Positions 45,887 to 57,144 of a stretch of 64,000 nucleotides of DNA are shown in pieces. The translations under genes and the position numbers were made by a program. This DNA is from Moniliophthora roreri. Taxonomy: Eukaryota; Basidiomycota; Agaricomycetes; Agaricales; Marasmiaceae. The stretch spans positions 310,001 through 374,000 of the forward strand of contig LATX02000200.1 of assembly GCA_001466705.2 (NCBI GenBank), given 5' to 3'. The notes beneath the pieces were generated by a model. That model searched no databases. It worked only from the letters and a program-made list of their open reading frames with translations, and was not told the DNA's origin. Position 1 is the first letter of the stretch. Each line of letters begins with the position of its first letter.

Positions 45887-46849
45887 ATGTTCAAACGTGT
45901 CGACAGAAAGAGAAAAAGGAGGGCAGAAGAGGAGGCCTTGGGCTTAGACGAGGATATGAAAGAGGTTCTCGGCTTACAAGACACGGATTCAGATGAATCA
46001 GAGTCGGATGTGAACGACGATGAAGACTCGGGAGCTGACGAGGACGAGGGCGAAGGCGACGAAGAAGAGGAGGATGAACTCGTGGATGACGAAGACGAGG
46101 GCGAGGTTGAAGCAGACTCCGATTCACAGGATGAACTGTACAAACCTCCAATACTCCTTCGAACTGCACTTTCAGAAGCACTATACGATCTCCCTTCTAT
46201 ACCTGGTGTTAAAGCATGCGTGGTCTGTCCCGGGAAAATTCTAAAGACACGGGACATGGACGACGTTCATAAAAAATCTAAAGCATGTATGCTTTTCTTC
46301 GGTCTTTATGCTCGCAGTGTTTGGTCTTACCGTAGTTTACTACAGGCTCATATACGACGATTCAAACGCTTCTCCACAGTTTCAGCTGATGCGGACTCAG
46401 ATGCGAATGCATGGGATATTGTCGACCAGATGGTTCTCGATGATGACACTACGAAACCCATACCGAAACAGCAAAGTTCCGGCAGTGAAACCATATCGAA
46501 GAGAGCTGCAAAAAAAGTCAGTAGATTCACTTTTCCCGAGTACGTATCTCTCATTTGTGTACAGAAAGCTCGACGTGAGTTCATCAAGAACAAGCATGCG
46601 GAACGAAAAGCTGCTACTCGAGCGAAGAAGGAAGCTGCCGTGGCCATTTCAAAGGCTGAAAGCGAGCAATCATCCGCATCCAAGGCTCCGCCGTCAAAGA
46701 AACTAAAGGTACAGGGCGGAGGCGCGTCACCCAAAATGAACACCAAAGCTCAGAGACCAAAAGGAAAGGGTGAATCCAAGAAGCCACCCATGAGCAAAAA
46801 GGATCGTCAATCAAAAGTGGCCAAATCTGTAAAGATGCGAGCATCGTAG
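45887..46849 (+). CDS. Acidic/basic nucleolar-type protein, probable ribosome-biogenesis factor
   Basis: Starts MFKRVDRKRKRRAEEEALG, followed by about 60 residues rich in Asp/Glu/Ser (SDESESDVNDDEDSGADE). Then comes a small domain KACVVCPGKILKTRDMDDVH with a CxxC, followed after splicing by KAHIRRFKRF. A Lys/Arg-rich coiled tail (KARREFIKNKHAERKAATRA) completes it. Two in-frame introns are proposed: 46283-46345, most simply a GC-AG intron (AAA|GCATGT), and 46517-46564 (GTCAGT...TACAG, 48 bp). Because both are multiples of three, a read-through frame looks intact and would give a protein about 37 residues too long. The pattern resembles fungal nucleolar proteins; function is inferred from composition only. 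Confidence 0.7.
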   Translation: MFKRVDRKRKRRAEEEALGLDEDMKEVLGLQDTDSDESESDVNDDEDSGADEDEGEGDEEEEDELVDDEDEGEVEADSDSQDELYKPPILLRTALSEALYDLPSIPGVKACVVCPGKILKTRDMDDVHKKSKACMLFFGLYARSVWSYRSLLQAHIRRFKRFSTVSADADSDANAWDIVDQMVLDDDTTKPIPKQQSSGSETISKRAAKKVSRFTFPEYVSLICVQKARREFIKNKHAERKAATRAKKEAAVAISKAESEQSSASKAPPSKKLKVQGGGASPKMNTKAQRPKGKGESKKPPMSKKDRQSKVAKSVKMRAS

Positions 46850-47000
46850 GCCTCATTTTCGTGGATACCGCCTGTATCCTACGATACTTTTGTATTGTAT
46901 TATCCACATACTGCAATAAATAACCAGGGAACGAGGGTAACTATAACGAGGATCCCAATTGTGAAACAATACAAGTCCGTTTACTGTAGAAGGGGGTCGT

Positions 47001-48750
47001 CTAAGCCAGCGTCTGTAATACACGATCCGTCATCTCAATAACCTGTAAAGAAACGATGAGAAGGTGGCCACTTGGTTGGTGATGAAATGAATACAAACTT
47101 CATGAATATCCGGTCTTTCTTGCGGATTGACCTTGAGCATGCTGTCAATAAGATCTTTGAGACCTTGTGAATACGCAGAGCTCGGGTGCTTGTATTGTGC
47201 ATTCAAGACAGCCATTGCTATCGAGCCACCTTGCTCTGTTGTTTGAGTGTTCTCGAATGGGGAATGGGAGTAGGCCAAAGCAAAAAGCGTGCATCCAAGG
47301 GACTAGAAAGAAATCGTTATGGTTTTAGGCTCTACATAACCGATAAGACATACCCATATGTCGACCTTTTCGTCTAGAGTAATACCCGTCTTGACATCGA
47401 AAAGCTCCGGAGCGCGGTATGCCATCGTACTCTGTTCGGCAGCAATATCCTATGGGGGTGCACTAATAAGACAAGTGATTCTTTGTGAAGAGTGAGTATG
47501 GCTGACTTGCTGGAGTAGAGCTTGAGATCGATTCTCAATAGGTATTCTGGCTTTCATCGTGCTACCAAAGTCCATCAATATAGGCGTAACCCCGTCATCC
47601 GCTATCATAACGTTGCTGTGTAGTATGTTTAGTCGTAGATGGCCTGTGATAATTCTGATTAAGCTCACCCAGGTTTGATGTCACGATGGGCATAGGGCAC
47701 TACTTCGGAGCCACTTCCATGGGCCGGCAATTCTTCATCTCCATCGAAGACGACGTCACCCTCGTCCTCGACACGATGTTTAGTGACGAGAGGTACGCTT
47801 GCACCATCTGCCCCTCCACCATACGAATATCCCTCTTCGCCGTCACCCTCGGGTTGCGGGAACCTCTCATCTTCGTCAGAGTGCCGTGACTCTTGTCTAC
47901 GTGATGAAGATGAACCTGTGGGATTGCTACTGTGATCGGGACGAGACTGTGAGGGACCCGCTGGAGCGCGGTACGTATGCATGGCGCGAATGGCTTCGCA
48001 GGTTCCCTTGAACAATCGCACCATTTCTTGTTCTGGAAAGTGTGTTCCGTTTACGACGTTGGTATTTATGGCGTCTTGCAAGTTTCCTCGCTAATGTTTT
48101 GGTGGTTAACACAACAAGCTGTTATTCAGAAAGAATAACTAAACGCACCTTGTACAGCGGCAGGAATAGATAAACAATTTTGCCTTCACCATCCGGGTCT
48201 TGAACCACAGCAGAGTCCTGAGTAACATATTAGACGCGACGTGGCCATTTCAATGAATTGAACGGGCAAATACGAGAATTCGAATAATATTGGGATGCCT
48301 AGGAGATTGTAAGCAATGAAACCTAGTGCAGTAACCACGGAGACTCACTTGAATCTCCTGTATGCCTCTACTTCCCGCATAGCCTCCTTCACTCCCTCAG
48401 AACCAGTGGGACAGCGGATCTTCTTGAGGGCGAATTGCCGCTGAAAAGCTGGGGTTAGTAGGGAATTTTGCTAGCTAACCAAAGAGCTCACCCCGCTGTG
48501 TTCATCTTGAGCAAGATATACGAACGAAAATCCTCCCTCTCCGAGAACTTTGACAATGTTAACTGATAGTGATACCGCACCAGTCAGAATTTGAGCACGT
48601 TGAACCTCGATATGGATACTGACACGTCCGTCCATTGATTTTTATTTTTGCAGATTGCTGGCATAGGCATGATGATAGCGCCCACAAAGCGTCCTTTGCC
48701 TGATCTTTGAAAGAGTCGAGCGCTCTGAAGAGTTGAGGTGGAAGAGCCAT
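47001..48750 (-). CDS. ENV7: Serine/threonine kinase, STK16/ENV7 type
   Basis: Minus strand, about eight exons, start MALPPQLFRALDSFKDQ at 48750. The kinase has NIVKVLGEGGFSFVYLAQD (glycine loop), RQFALKKIRCP (Lys), the catalytic loop AHRDIKPGNVM, LMDFGSTMKA (DFG), MAYRAPELFDV and LGCTLFALAYSHSPFE, the last being highly characteristic of STK16. A disordered acidic and Ser-rich insert of about 80 residues sits between EAIRAMHTYR and the HRD loop, unusually long. The yeast homologue ENV7 is a palmitoylated vacuolar-membrane kinase; the CxC-rich stretch SSCLCQQ near the N-terminus could be the lipidation site. It converges with the nucleolar-type gene, 151 bp apart. Confidence 0.92.
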
Positions 48751-49037
48751 GATAACTGCAAGCTTGCCGCCGGATGTTGTGTACCAAATCGCCACGTGCA
48801 TGCGAACGGTTTCCGGGTCTGCCTTTTACGGCATTCGTGTGCATTTTTCTCTCTAGACCCGGCCTGGACCATGATCAAAGCTCGGTTTTGTTCAGTCTTT
48901 TTGCGTTCACACAATGCTCTTTATCCGAAGAGATTCGGCCATGTAAACATCCGCTACTGCGCTACAGCTTCCCCAAGTGCTGCACCGGTCAGACGCGTCC
49001 TCTGCTTGGTGTAATTCTGACTCGCCTCGTTCAATAG
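48751..49037. other. Divergent upstream region of ENV7 and carbonic anhydrase
   Basis: About 290 bp. It should contain the first exon(s) and start codon of the carbonic anhydrase, which I could not place with confidence; one candidate ATG is at about 48918, followed by a possible GTAAAC donor. Otherwise no feature recognised. Confidence 0.4.
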
Positions 49038-49731
49038 GTCGAAAAAAAAGCACAGGAACCCACAGTAGCAATTCCCCCGGCCAAGAAACTCATCATTCGT
49101 ACGTTAATTTGTTACAAGTTGGTCGAAAGACTGACTGGATATCGACAGTCACTTGCATGGACGCCCGTATCAAGTAAACAAGTCATCCATGGTGTCCTTG
49201 TTTTCATTTGATCTCATTCCTTCATCGTTTCCCACAAAGTCCATTCAAACAACTTGATATACAAGAAGGAGACGCTCACATCATCCGAAATGCTGGCGGG
49301 ATGGCGTACGTCTTTTTGTCCATTATCCGAACCGCGAACGCTAATAGGCCACCAACTTTAGTCATGACGCCCTTCGAAGCATCATCATCTCTCAGCGTCT
49401 CCTCGGAACTCGAAAAATTGCGGTTTATCACCACACTGGCTGCGGCATGGTCCAGTTTACCACTCCAGAACTCCGCCAGCTTGTCAAGGACGCTGATCCC
49501 TCAAACGTAGCGGCAGCAGAGCAAATCGACAAGATGGAATTTTTAGAATTTAATGACTTGGAACAATCAGTCAAGGACGATGTAAAATATTTGCAAGATA
49601 ATCCTTTGGTCCTGAAGGGTACAGAGGTAACAGGGTGGATACATTATGTTGAAACTGGAAAGGTATGCACTTGTGTTCTTGCCTATTCGTCAACTTCTCA
49701 CCAGCTCTTACAGGCCACTCGCGTCGTATAA
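49038..49731 (+). CDS. Beta-class carbonic anhydrase (5' exon not resolved)
   Basis: Supported exons: from about 49038 to 49098, 49149-49173, 49240-49305, 49362-49662 and 49714-49731. The joined product reads VAIPPAKKLIILTCMDARIN, then FKQLDIQEGDAHIIRNAGG, then ALRSIIISQRLLGTRKIAVY and HHTGCGM, ending VTGWIHYVETGKATRVV. All zinc ligands of the beta class are visible: Cys in CMDAR, with the Asp-Arg dyad, and His and Cys in HTGC. It interconverts CO2 and bicarbonate. The start is upstream of 49038 in an exon I could not fix, since an in-frame stop precedes the first resolved codon. It converges with PWP1, only 126 bp apart. Confidence 0.88.
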
Positions 49732-49857
49732 TCTAAATTTTAGCGTATTGTATATGTTATAGTATCTAGAACCTGCGTGTGTCTCAAGCACAGAAGAGTT
49801 TGAATCAAATAAAAGTACGTCGATTGCAGCAACATGCAGTATAAAGACAAGAAGGTA

Positions 49858-51829
49858 CTAATCCCCGTCCTCGTCCTCATCGTCCTCGTCATCACTTTGG
49901 ACACCAACAATGCCACCGTTACCACCTTCCTTTTCTTGCTTTTCCCGGAGCTCTCTACCAGCAGCTCTGATTTTGGGTCCAAAAGCCTTCCTAGCACCAA
50001 AGTTGGCACCGACGTCCCAAATCTGCAGTTTGGCTTTAGAGCCGGCTGCTGCAAGCGTGAGGGGATCGTCCGGTGAGAACATCGTCGAGAAGACTTTGCC
50101 CTATTCCATCCAGTAAGTTCACTGACGCGGCTGCAGCACACTGAGAGAACTTACCACCCCAAGATCTCGGGATGTAACCAAACTGACGTTGGGTTTGCCT
50201 TCAGAATCTTCATCAACATTCCAAACCTTCACAAGTTTATCTGTTCCTCCCGTAGCGATACACCCCTTGAAATGCGGGTTCACGTCAATGGCGGATGCTG
50301 CACCATCATGAGCAGAGAGTGTGAATCGTGCTTGCGAAGGTTGATCAAGATTCGAAGGTAGCGTCCTGACGTCAAAGTTCAGCACGAGGCCATTTTCGAG
50401 TGAAACCTAGCGAAACTCAGCACGCCGTACAAGGACTTTGCACAGAGAGCACTTACATAGAAATTGGTTTCCTGCCAGGGATCCCAACGAAGAGCTTCTA
50501 CGTCACTCCCAAGGAAAGCGCCGACACCGGTATCCGGGGAACGAGAGTCAAATGTCCGTACGGTACGGTCGTAACTACCCGTCAGAAGGACACTGGGATC
50601 TTTTTGATTCCACTGGACTGCTTGCACTCTGTCCTTGTGCACCTCAAAACTCCTTATCGCCCCTCCTTCGCCACCATCACCTATTGTCGGGTCACGACTC
50701 AAATCCCAAAGCTTCACCGTCTTGTCAGCACTAGCACTCGCCAGCAGATTTCTCTGCATTTTGTTCCAGCTAAGACCGAGGACGGCGTCGACGTGATACG
50801 CCTTCTCCACTGCCCGAGATTTAGTCTTCTTTTTCTTTTTCTTGCCCGTCCCGAGAGGTGTAGGTACGTGCGCCTTGGTCTTATCCGGCCGCCCCAAAAC
50901 AGAGTTGGGATACATCGCCTCGACCACATCCAAAGACCAAATCTCGATCTCAGGATCGAACGTTCCAACAGCGATGTAATTTCCAAAACCAGAATTTGTA
51001 GGGTCGTTGGAAGGTGCAGATGAGGCTGCTGCGGGTGGAAAATCGAGCCATTCCAAACAAAGAGGAAGATTGGGGAGCATGAGGTCGTGATGGACATAAA
51101 GATTCTCTTCTGACTCCTCGTAGACGTAGATCTCGAGTTGGGAGATATCATCCTCTGTTTTTGCGACTACGAGGAGATTATCGGTTGGCAGAATTTCGAG
51201 TTCTTCTCGTTCGTTGGCCTCATCGTCCTGAGCAGTGGAAGTTAGCTTCGAATCCTGAGCAAAAAAAAAGATCCGCCATACCTCCTTCAAGGTTATATAC
51301 GGATCATCTTCATTATCCTTGTAGTACGTTAGCCCTTTGATGTTACTGAAAGGCCCAGCCGCTGGGTATGATCAGGCCATATATCGCGCAAAGCAGGATG
51401 CATGCTCACGCTCCGCGGTTGTATCATCATCATATTCGTCCATTTTGTATTTTGACATCTCATCTTCATCTTGAGGTGCAGACTCTGGTGGTTTTGATGT
51501 CTCATCCACGTCCATAGCATCTGAATCTTCACTGGATTAAAAAATAGATCGCTTAAATTAAAATCCGATGGTGAATAACTGTAACGCACTCACTCAACCC
51601 ACTCGTCCTCATCATCTTCCGCATCATCGGCCTCATCTCCTTCTGTTCCTTTTCCCATCTTCTGTGCTGCTTCGTGGGCACGCTTTAGCTCAGTCCGAGC
51701 ATCTTCTAATTCAATGTGCGCTAAGGCGCTGACGCGTTCCAGTTCCTTATCGTCAAGGACATATTTTGAGGGATGTTGAGCAGCGACACCCCGGCGAATC
51801 CAGGCTACAGAAGATATGAGGTTGCTCAT
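49858..51829 (-). CDS. PWP1: PWP1, WD40 ribosome-biogenesis protein
   Basis: Minus strand, about six exons, start MSNLISSVAWIRRGVAAQHP at 51829, the typical PWP1 opening; a TTG six bases upstream is not used. After a helix (LDDKELERVSALAHIELEDA) and acidic stretch come PFSNIKGLTYYKDNEDDPYI, then WD repeats with YIAVGTFDPEIEIWSLDV, VLGLSWNKMQRNLLASASAD, KTVKLWDLS, AVQWNQKDPSVLLTGSYD and GCIATGGTDKLVKVWNVD. The last part, FSPDDPLTLAAAGSKAKLQI, precedes an acidic end. PWP1 is a nucleolar factor in 60S assembly linked to growth signalling. Confidence 0.93.
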
Positions 51830-52216
51830 CGTCAACCAGCAGGTTGAGCTTAGAGCTACTTGATGTCTTGACGAAAAAACTATTGTGGGTCACATGATAG
51901 GCGTCTAGATGATCAACTTTGGCGCGCTGGGCCTCCGATGGTTGACCGGAATTTTCGCTTCATCCCTACCCCTCAGAACCGCCATGATGCCCTGTTTTCG
52001 TACGGCTATCCGGATTTGCGTCGTACTTGACGTCTTTCTATTCCTGTCCTCCTGACACATCACTCGGTATTTTGACCGACAGCAACCATCATATAAACCC
52101 AAGCTCCGAGACTCCAACAAGTAGACTTAGCCTCCTATAGAACATAGACTCAAATAGGTGAGCACCAATGTTCTCTATTTCTTCACCATCTATCTAAATT
52201 ACAGCAAGATTTCCAG

Positions 52217-53089
52217 ATGTCACGCCTCTCAAGAATACCCTCGTTCATCTCGCATTGGCTCGGCCATCGCAACACTCCTCCAATGAAGTTACCAGACTAT
52301 CAAGTTTGGGCATGGACTTTTATCGGGGCTTTCTGTGGTATCTCGGTACTGCAGGCTGTGTTTGGATATGCACATTATTTCATTAAGAGGGGAGTGCCTT
52401 CTATTGTAGCCAGTTATGTGCGTTGCATCAAAATATTCGTGTTACTCTAGACACTCAATGTTGGCACCTTTCAGGGAGCATCTGCTGTGCTGATATACGG
52501 CGCAATCGATGCACCGTTGGCTCAGCCTCGAGCTTTGGTTGGAGGGTACGCTTACTCTCTGCTACGCATCATTGTACCCTCCATGATCTTTCACCCTTTG
52601 CAGGCACTTCCTGGGCGCACTTATTGGCGTTTGCATCACAAAGCTGTTCCGTCTCCTCCCAACAGAAGAAGCATACCTTCAGTATGAGTGGTTATGTGGC
52701 TCTCTTGCATGCGCAACTGCCGTCGTAGTCATGCAGATCACTGCGACAACACATCCACCGGCAGGTATGTCTCCTGTGACCTGCCTGTAACACAGCATTT
52801 GATAAATTGCGATGTAGGCGCTACCGCTCTACTAGCCGCTACGAACACGGAAATTCGTGATATGGGCTGGTACTACCTCCCAGTAGTTCTCTTGAGCTCA
52901 ACCTTGGCCCTCGCAGTCGCTTTGTTGATCAACAATATCCAGCGAAGGTACCCGGTGTATTGGTTCCGCCCTGCAGTTCCTGCCCACTTAAAGCCGCCTG
53001 CGGAGGAACAAAAAGCGGTTTCCAACTCCCAAACGACATCGACAACAAGCATCGAAAGCAGTCCAACAGCCAATATGCCTGCCGTGTAA
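52217..53089 (+). CDS. HPP-family membrane protein 1
   Basis: Four exons: 52217-52417, 52485-52545, about 52604-52764, and one from about 52818 to 53089. The HPP fold is recognised by the order YQVWAWTFIGAFCGISVLQA (TM1), GVPSIVASYGASAVLIYGAI, PLAQPRALVGGHFLGALIG, the eponymous THPPAGATALLAA, and WYYLPVVLLSSTLALAVALL (last TM), then NNIQRRYPVYW. It has four predicted TM helices and a hydrophilic Ser/Thr-rich tail. Bacterial and plastid HPP proteins have been linked to nitrite transport; the fungal role is unknown. First of a three-copy tandem array. Confidence 0.9.
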
Positions 53090-53512
53090 CCAAAAATCCA
53101 TTCCAAATATGTTCTGTCGGGCATGTTGATCGCCGCCTCTGGTTCGATAAGTTGTACCACGAATGTCTTCTAGCGCCCGCGCTACAATCCATTTCTACTG
53201 CTGTCAGTCATTCTCTTCATTTCTAGTGTTATGCATGTCCTCTGAGGATGCATGCGCGAGTAATAATTCGCATAGCAAGTCAGTGAGATCCGTCAATCGA
53301 CTAGATGTGGTGGTGAGGCCAGCTTTCCGTGCTGTTGGTGTCTCAGAAACATGATACTCGTGTATGCAGCCGCATGTGCTTGAGGACAGGTTGAAATGCG
53401 GTTGAAGATCTGGGTTTTGCAGAGTATTGCGAACCCTTGAAGCTAGGAGTATATCATATCCGCTGTGTTCTCATCTTTCATTGTCATTCCTGCAAGCTCA
53501 TATCCTCGTACA
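53090..53512. other. Spacer between HPP copies 1 and 2
   Basis: About 420 bp without a supportable gene; it serves as 3' region of the first copy and promoter of the second. No repeats seen. Confidence 0.5.
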
Positions 53513-54393
53513 ATGTCTCAGAAAGGGTCCCTTCCTACTCTATCCTCCCTCATATCTCGTGTGTCCAATCGTCGGGCCTCAGTGGTGGCTCAACTACCGC
53601 ACTATTTGATCCCAATATGGTCGTTCGTCGGCGCCTTCTGTGGCATAGCCGTGTTACAAGCGGTCTTCGGTCAAAGATATTTCAAAGAAAAGGGTGTCCC
53701 TCCCATCATACCCAGTTTCGTGAGTGTATTTGAAGTTTGCTTGACTGTCGCGTATTGATGAGGTTCACAAGGGAAGCTCTGCTGCCCTTATCTACGGCGC
53801 AATAGAAAATCCAGTATCCCAGCCACGGTCGCTAGTGGGAGGGTAATTTGCGTTCTGCACTTTCTTTACACTTCATGCCTGACGGATATTCCCAGTCATT
53901 TCATTGGCGCACTTGTCGGTGTTGGCATCGCTAGACTCTTCCTTTTGCTCCCAACGGAGGCGCAATTCGACGAGCTGCAATGGGTGTGCGGCGCCCTTGC
54001 CGTTGCTACTACAGTGGTAGTTCTGCAATTATTGCAGACAGTCCATCCACCAGCAGGTATCTTCTTCGGCCTCGACTGCCTTGCTTCATACTGAATTTAA
54101 ATTCACCAGGCGCAACTTCACTTGTGGCTGTCGTCAGTTCAGAAGTACGCAACCTAGGTTGGTACTATCTGCCGGTTGTCCTACTCAGCTCGGTCTTGGT
54201 ACTTTCCGTTGCGTTGCTGGTCAATAATGTTCAGCAGCGCTATCCTGAATTCTGGATCATCCCTCCCTCGAAAGAGGAGAAGGGCCAACAGACAGATAAT
54301 CAGACCGCTGACTCTGATTCCGCTAGCGTTCATACAGCACCTGTCGAACAACACGAGCGTGCGCGCTGTAGTGATGTAGAATCTATGGCTTAG
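53513..54393 (+). CDS. HPP-family membrane protein 2
   Basis: Same exon plan as the first copy. Key pieces are PHYLIPIWSFVGAFCGIAVL (TM1), GVPPIIPSFGSSAALIYGAI, NPVSQPRSLVGGHFIGALVG, LLPTEAQFDELQWVCGALAV, TVHPPAGATSLVAVV and WYYLPVVLLSSVLVLSVALL, then NNVQQRYPEFW. The hydrophilic C-terminus differs from copy 1. Identity between the copies is high in the TM helices and low at both ends, as expected for an older tandem duplication. A decayed third copy follows at 56330. Confidence 0.9.
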
Positions 54394-55200
54394 CCAACTC
54401 CCTGGTCTAACCGTGACGTTCGATATTTAATTTTGATTCACTTAATTACAGGCTCATAGATCTAGGAATCGCCGTAGTGTATTCAGCTTTGACAGATATA
54501 GACTATTGAAAGCAGGAATGCTGCCGGCCTTGTGTGATGTGAGGTTACCGCAACCCCGACCCGCGTGGCTTCTGGCGGAAAGCTTGAGCCTAAGGTCTAA
54601 AACTTGATACTCAAAGTCTAAAGTTTGACTCCCATTAGTAGCCGGCGTGATATGGAGTAGTAGTCTGGAATACTCATCGCCTTCATTTCAAGTCCATGGG
54701 TGGTTTATGAGCCATCGGCCATGTTTTCTACTGTTATAAACAATAGTTCATGTTCTACGACCAGATAGACGCTCACTAAAGACAAGAGCTTGAGTGGAAA
54801 ATGCTAGTAGAGCAGCAGGATTGCAGCAGATGGATATGGTACACGTTGCGAACAGGGCAAACCCGAGGCAGCCTCGTTGCGTCCTCGCGGTTACGATGAA
54901 CTCGGCGCAGCGTTGGCGACAAGTGGCAATTAGGAAATTAATCGAAGTGAAGACAAGTGTGGAACTTACTTGTCGCAGCACTGCGTGGCCATCAGGGTCC
55001 AATGGCGATTACGAGTCCGCTTCTAGCGTTGTGGTTTTGCGGAAACTTGGGCACTGTAATGAGAGCGAAGAACGTGCGCTAAATGAGCCAAACAAAACGA
55101 TCTATCGTCATCTATCAGACCACAACTTTGCTATCCAATTATAAAAAATTGGCAGATATCCTCATAAACTCGGACTTGTAGTTTTGACTGTACACGGGGT
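54394..55200. other. Gap after HPP copy 2
   Basis: About 800 bp with no recognised gene. Short frames show no domains and no tandem repeat is evident. Confidence 0.45.
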
Positions 55201-56329
55201 ACACCAGCCATCTTCTCCTGGCTTTGCTTCTGGAACCTCGGACGGGGAAGGCAAGCCAATTTCTGCGAACACCGAACCCGAACCTCCTCCATAGCGTCGA
55301 AATCGAACCTTGTTCGTCCGAAATTCGTATCAGCTTCGCCAACGGTGCCTTCCTCTCTCCAGATACCACATTCTTCATCACCCCGAGAAAAACTCCGAAT
55401 TTCTAGAGAACTCGATTTTGCAAGTATGTAGGATGCTCAGTTCAGTCCGAATCCAGTTTGAACAGTTCACCTCACCTCCCTCCTACTCCTCGCACCTGAA
55501 CGAAACCGGACGCGAACCTGAATTGCGTCCACATCAGCTGCTCCCAAAGAACTTGTCCATGTCATGGTTCCTCTGAACCCATATTTCACAGTCCTGTTCA
55601 CGTTGTTTCAGGGACGGGAGACCATCTCTTAATCTACCCGACGGTATCAGTTCTACGATCTTTGTTGGAATAAGAAATCACATTCGTAATTGACTCAGGC
55701 CTAGATCTCGTCCTATAGTCCCAACCTTGATGATATCGCACCCAACACTCCGGAAACTTTTCAAACCTTCCCAGCTTGGATCAGAGAACCCCCCGGCGAC
55801 ACTCTGCTTCGACCAGAATACGTCCAACTCTACGATGGTTGTGCGACTACGATTCCGTGGTTACCGGACATCCCGGAATCGGTGGGTCGCCAAACTTTTA
55901 CTCAGAGATATTCTGACTAGCAGCATATCAGGCAAAACCATTTTCCGAATTTGCATCCTATACTAACGATGTCTGGAAGGAAAGCCAACACTATATGATG
56001 ACAGCTTCACACACTGTTTTTATTTTACGAAGGCAGCGTGACGAAGATATCCTTCGCAGCCATCACAGAACCCTCCCTTGAGCGGTTCCAAAAGCAGATG
56101 CGGCTCCTCATTGACGGAGTTGTGAAGGAGGTCAATCCTCTGACACTCACCATGACATACCCGAACCACCCCTGGATAGTTTTGACAACATCCCCGTCTT
56201 GTCACGATATCTGGAAAGTGTGGAAACAGGCAGATCTTGATGCTATTGTCGCGTACATGAAAGGTTGGTCCGACAATGAGTTTAGATACAGGTGCGAAAC
56301 AAGTTTACCATAATCTACAGACTGTCTAA
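55201..56329 (+). other. Coding-like but broken sequence between HPP copies 2 and 3
   Basis: Plus-strand pieces at about 55224-55406 (SSEIRISFANGAFLSPDTTF), 55720-55920 (ETFQTFPAWIREPPGDTLL and LYDGCATTIPWLPDIPESVG in one frame) and 56038-56313 (SFAAITEPSLERFQKQMRLL, YPNHPWIVLTTSPS) have coding-like composition, but stops separate them. I could not join them into a single protein or match a family. It may be a decayed gene inserted into the HPP array. Confidence 0.35.
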
Positions 56330-56970
56330 CCTAATTTCTCAGGTGTGCACTTCACAAGGTAACATGGGATAGGCTTTGTGCGAGGCGACGTCGGTCCAGT
56401 TCCCCGATATCTTTCTGATGGCATCGATACGTTCGCGCAAGCAGATGAAGCAAGCGACAAAGCTGTTCAGCCACTCTTCAAGTGTTCTATGGGTGCATTC
56501 GTCGGTGTTTACACCCAAACTCTTCTTATTGCTTCCGCAAGAGAGATTAGATGAGCTAGAATGGCTATGCGATTTGCTTGTTAGTTGCTGCCACGGTTAT
56601 TGTTGAAGGTGATCCATCCGCCATTAGGTATTTCCTTGTCTACGACTTTATTCAATATGGAACTGAAAACGTGTACATAGGCGCAACTGCTTTGATAGCT
56701 ACAGTCAATCAAGATGGACGAAACTTGGGCTGGTACTATCTCCCAGTCGTTCTACTTAGCTCTGTTTTGGTCTTCGCTGTCGTCGTCTTGTTGGTCAATA
56801 ACATCCAGGGGCATTGTCCCGTGTTTCGGTTTTAGCCTGGACCTCCATCACCGTTAGAAGAGAAGAAAGGCCAGCGAAAAGCTACTCACAGTCAGGCCCA
56901 GGAATTTGCAAACGCTGAGTTGAAAAACGACATGAGGGTGCACGCTACTGGTGATGTTCTTTTGTAGCGT
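56330..56970 (+). pseudogene. HPP-family pseudogene, third copy
   Basis: Fragments of the same family in order: LFLLLPQERLDELEWLC (compare LLPTEAQFDELQWVC in copy 2), then HPP-region remnants around 56610 (GDPSAIR/IHPPLGI in different frames), GATALIATVNQDGRNLGWYY, LPVVLLSSVLVFAVVVLLV and NNIQGHCPVFRF, followed directly by a stop. Frames change between pieces, and the first TM exon and the second exon are missing or unrecognisable, so it is non-functional. Confidence 0.8.
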
Positions 56971-57144
56971 TTGACTTCAAGAGCTTCAGCCTTCGGTTAC
57001 CCAAATGTATCTATAGCATGAATGTCTACAGCAATAGTATACTCTGCGGATTCGTTTTAGTTTCCGAAAAAACTGCGGTAGAGGTACATCAAAAGATACA
57101 TCGTTAAATAAGCGCCTGTGTAAGCTTTTCCTCTTTCCTGTACC

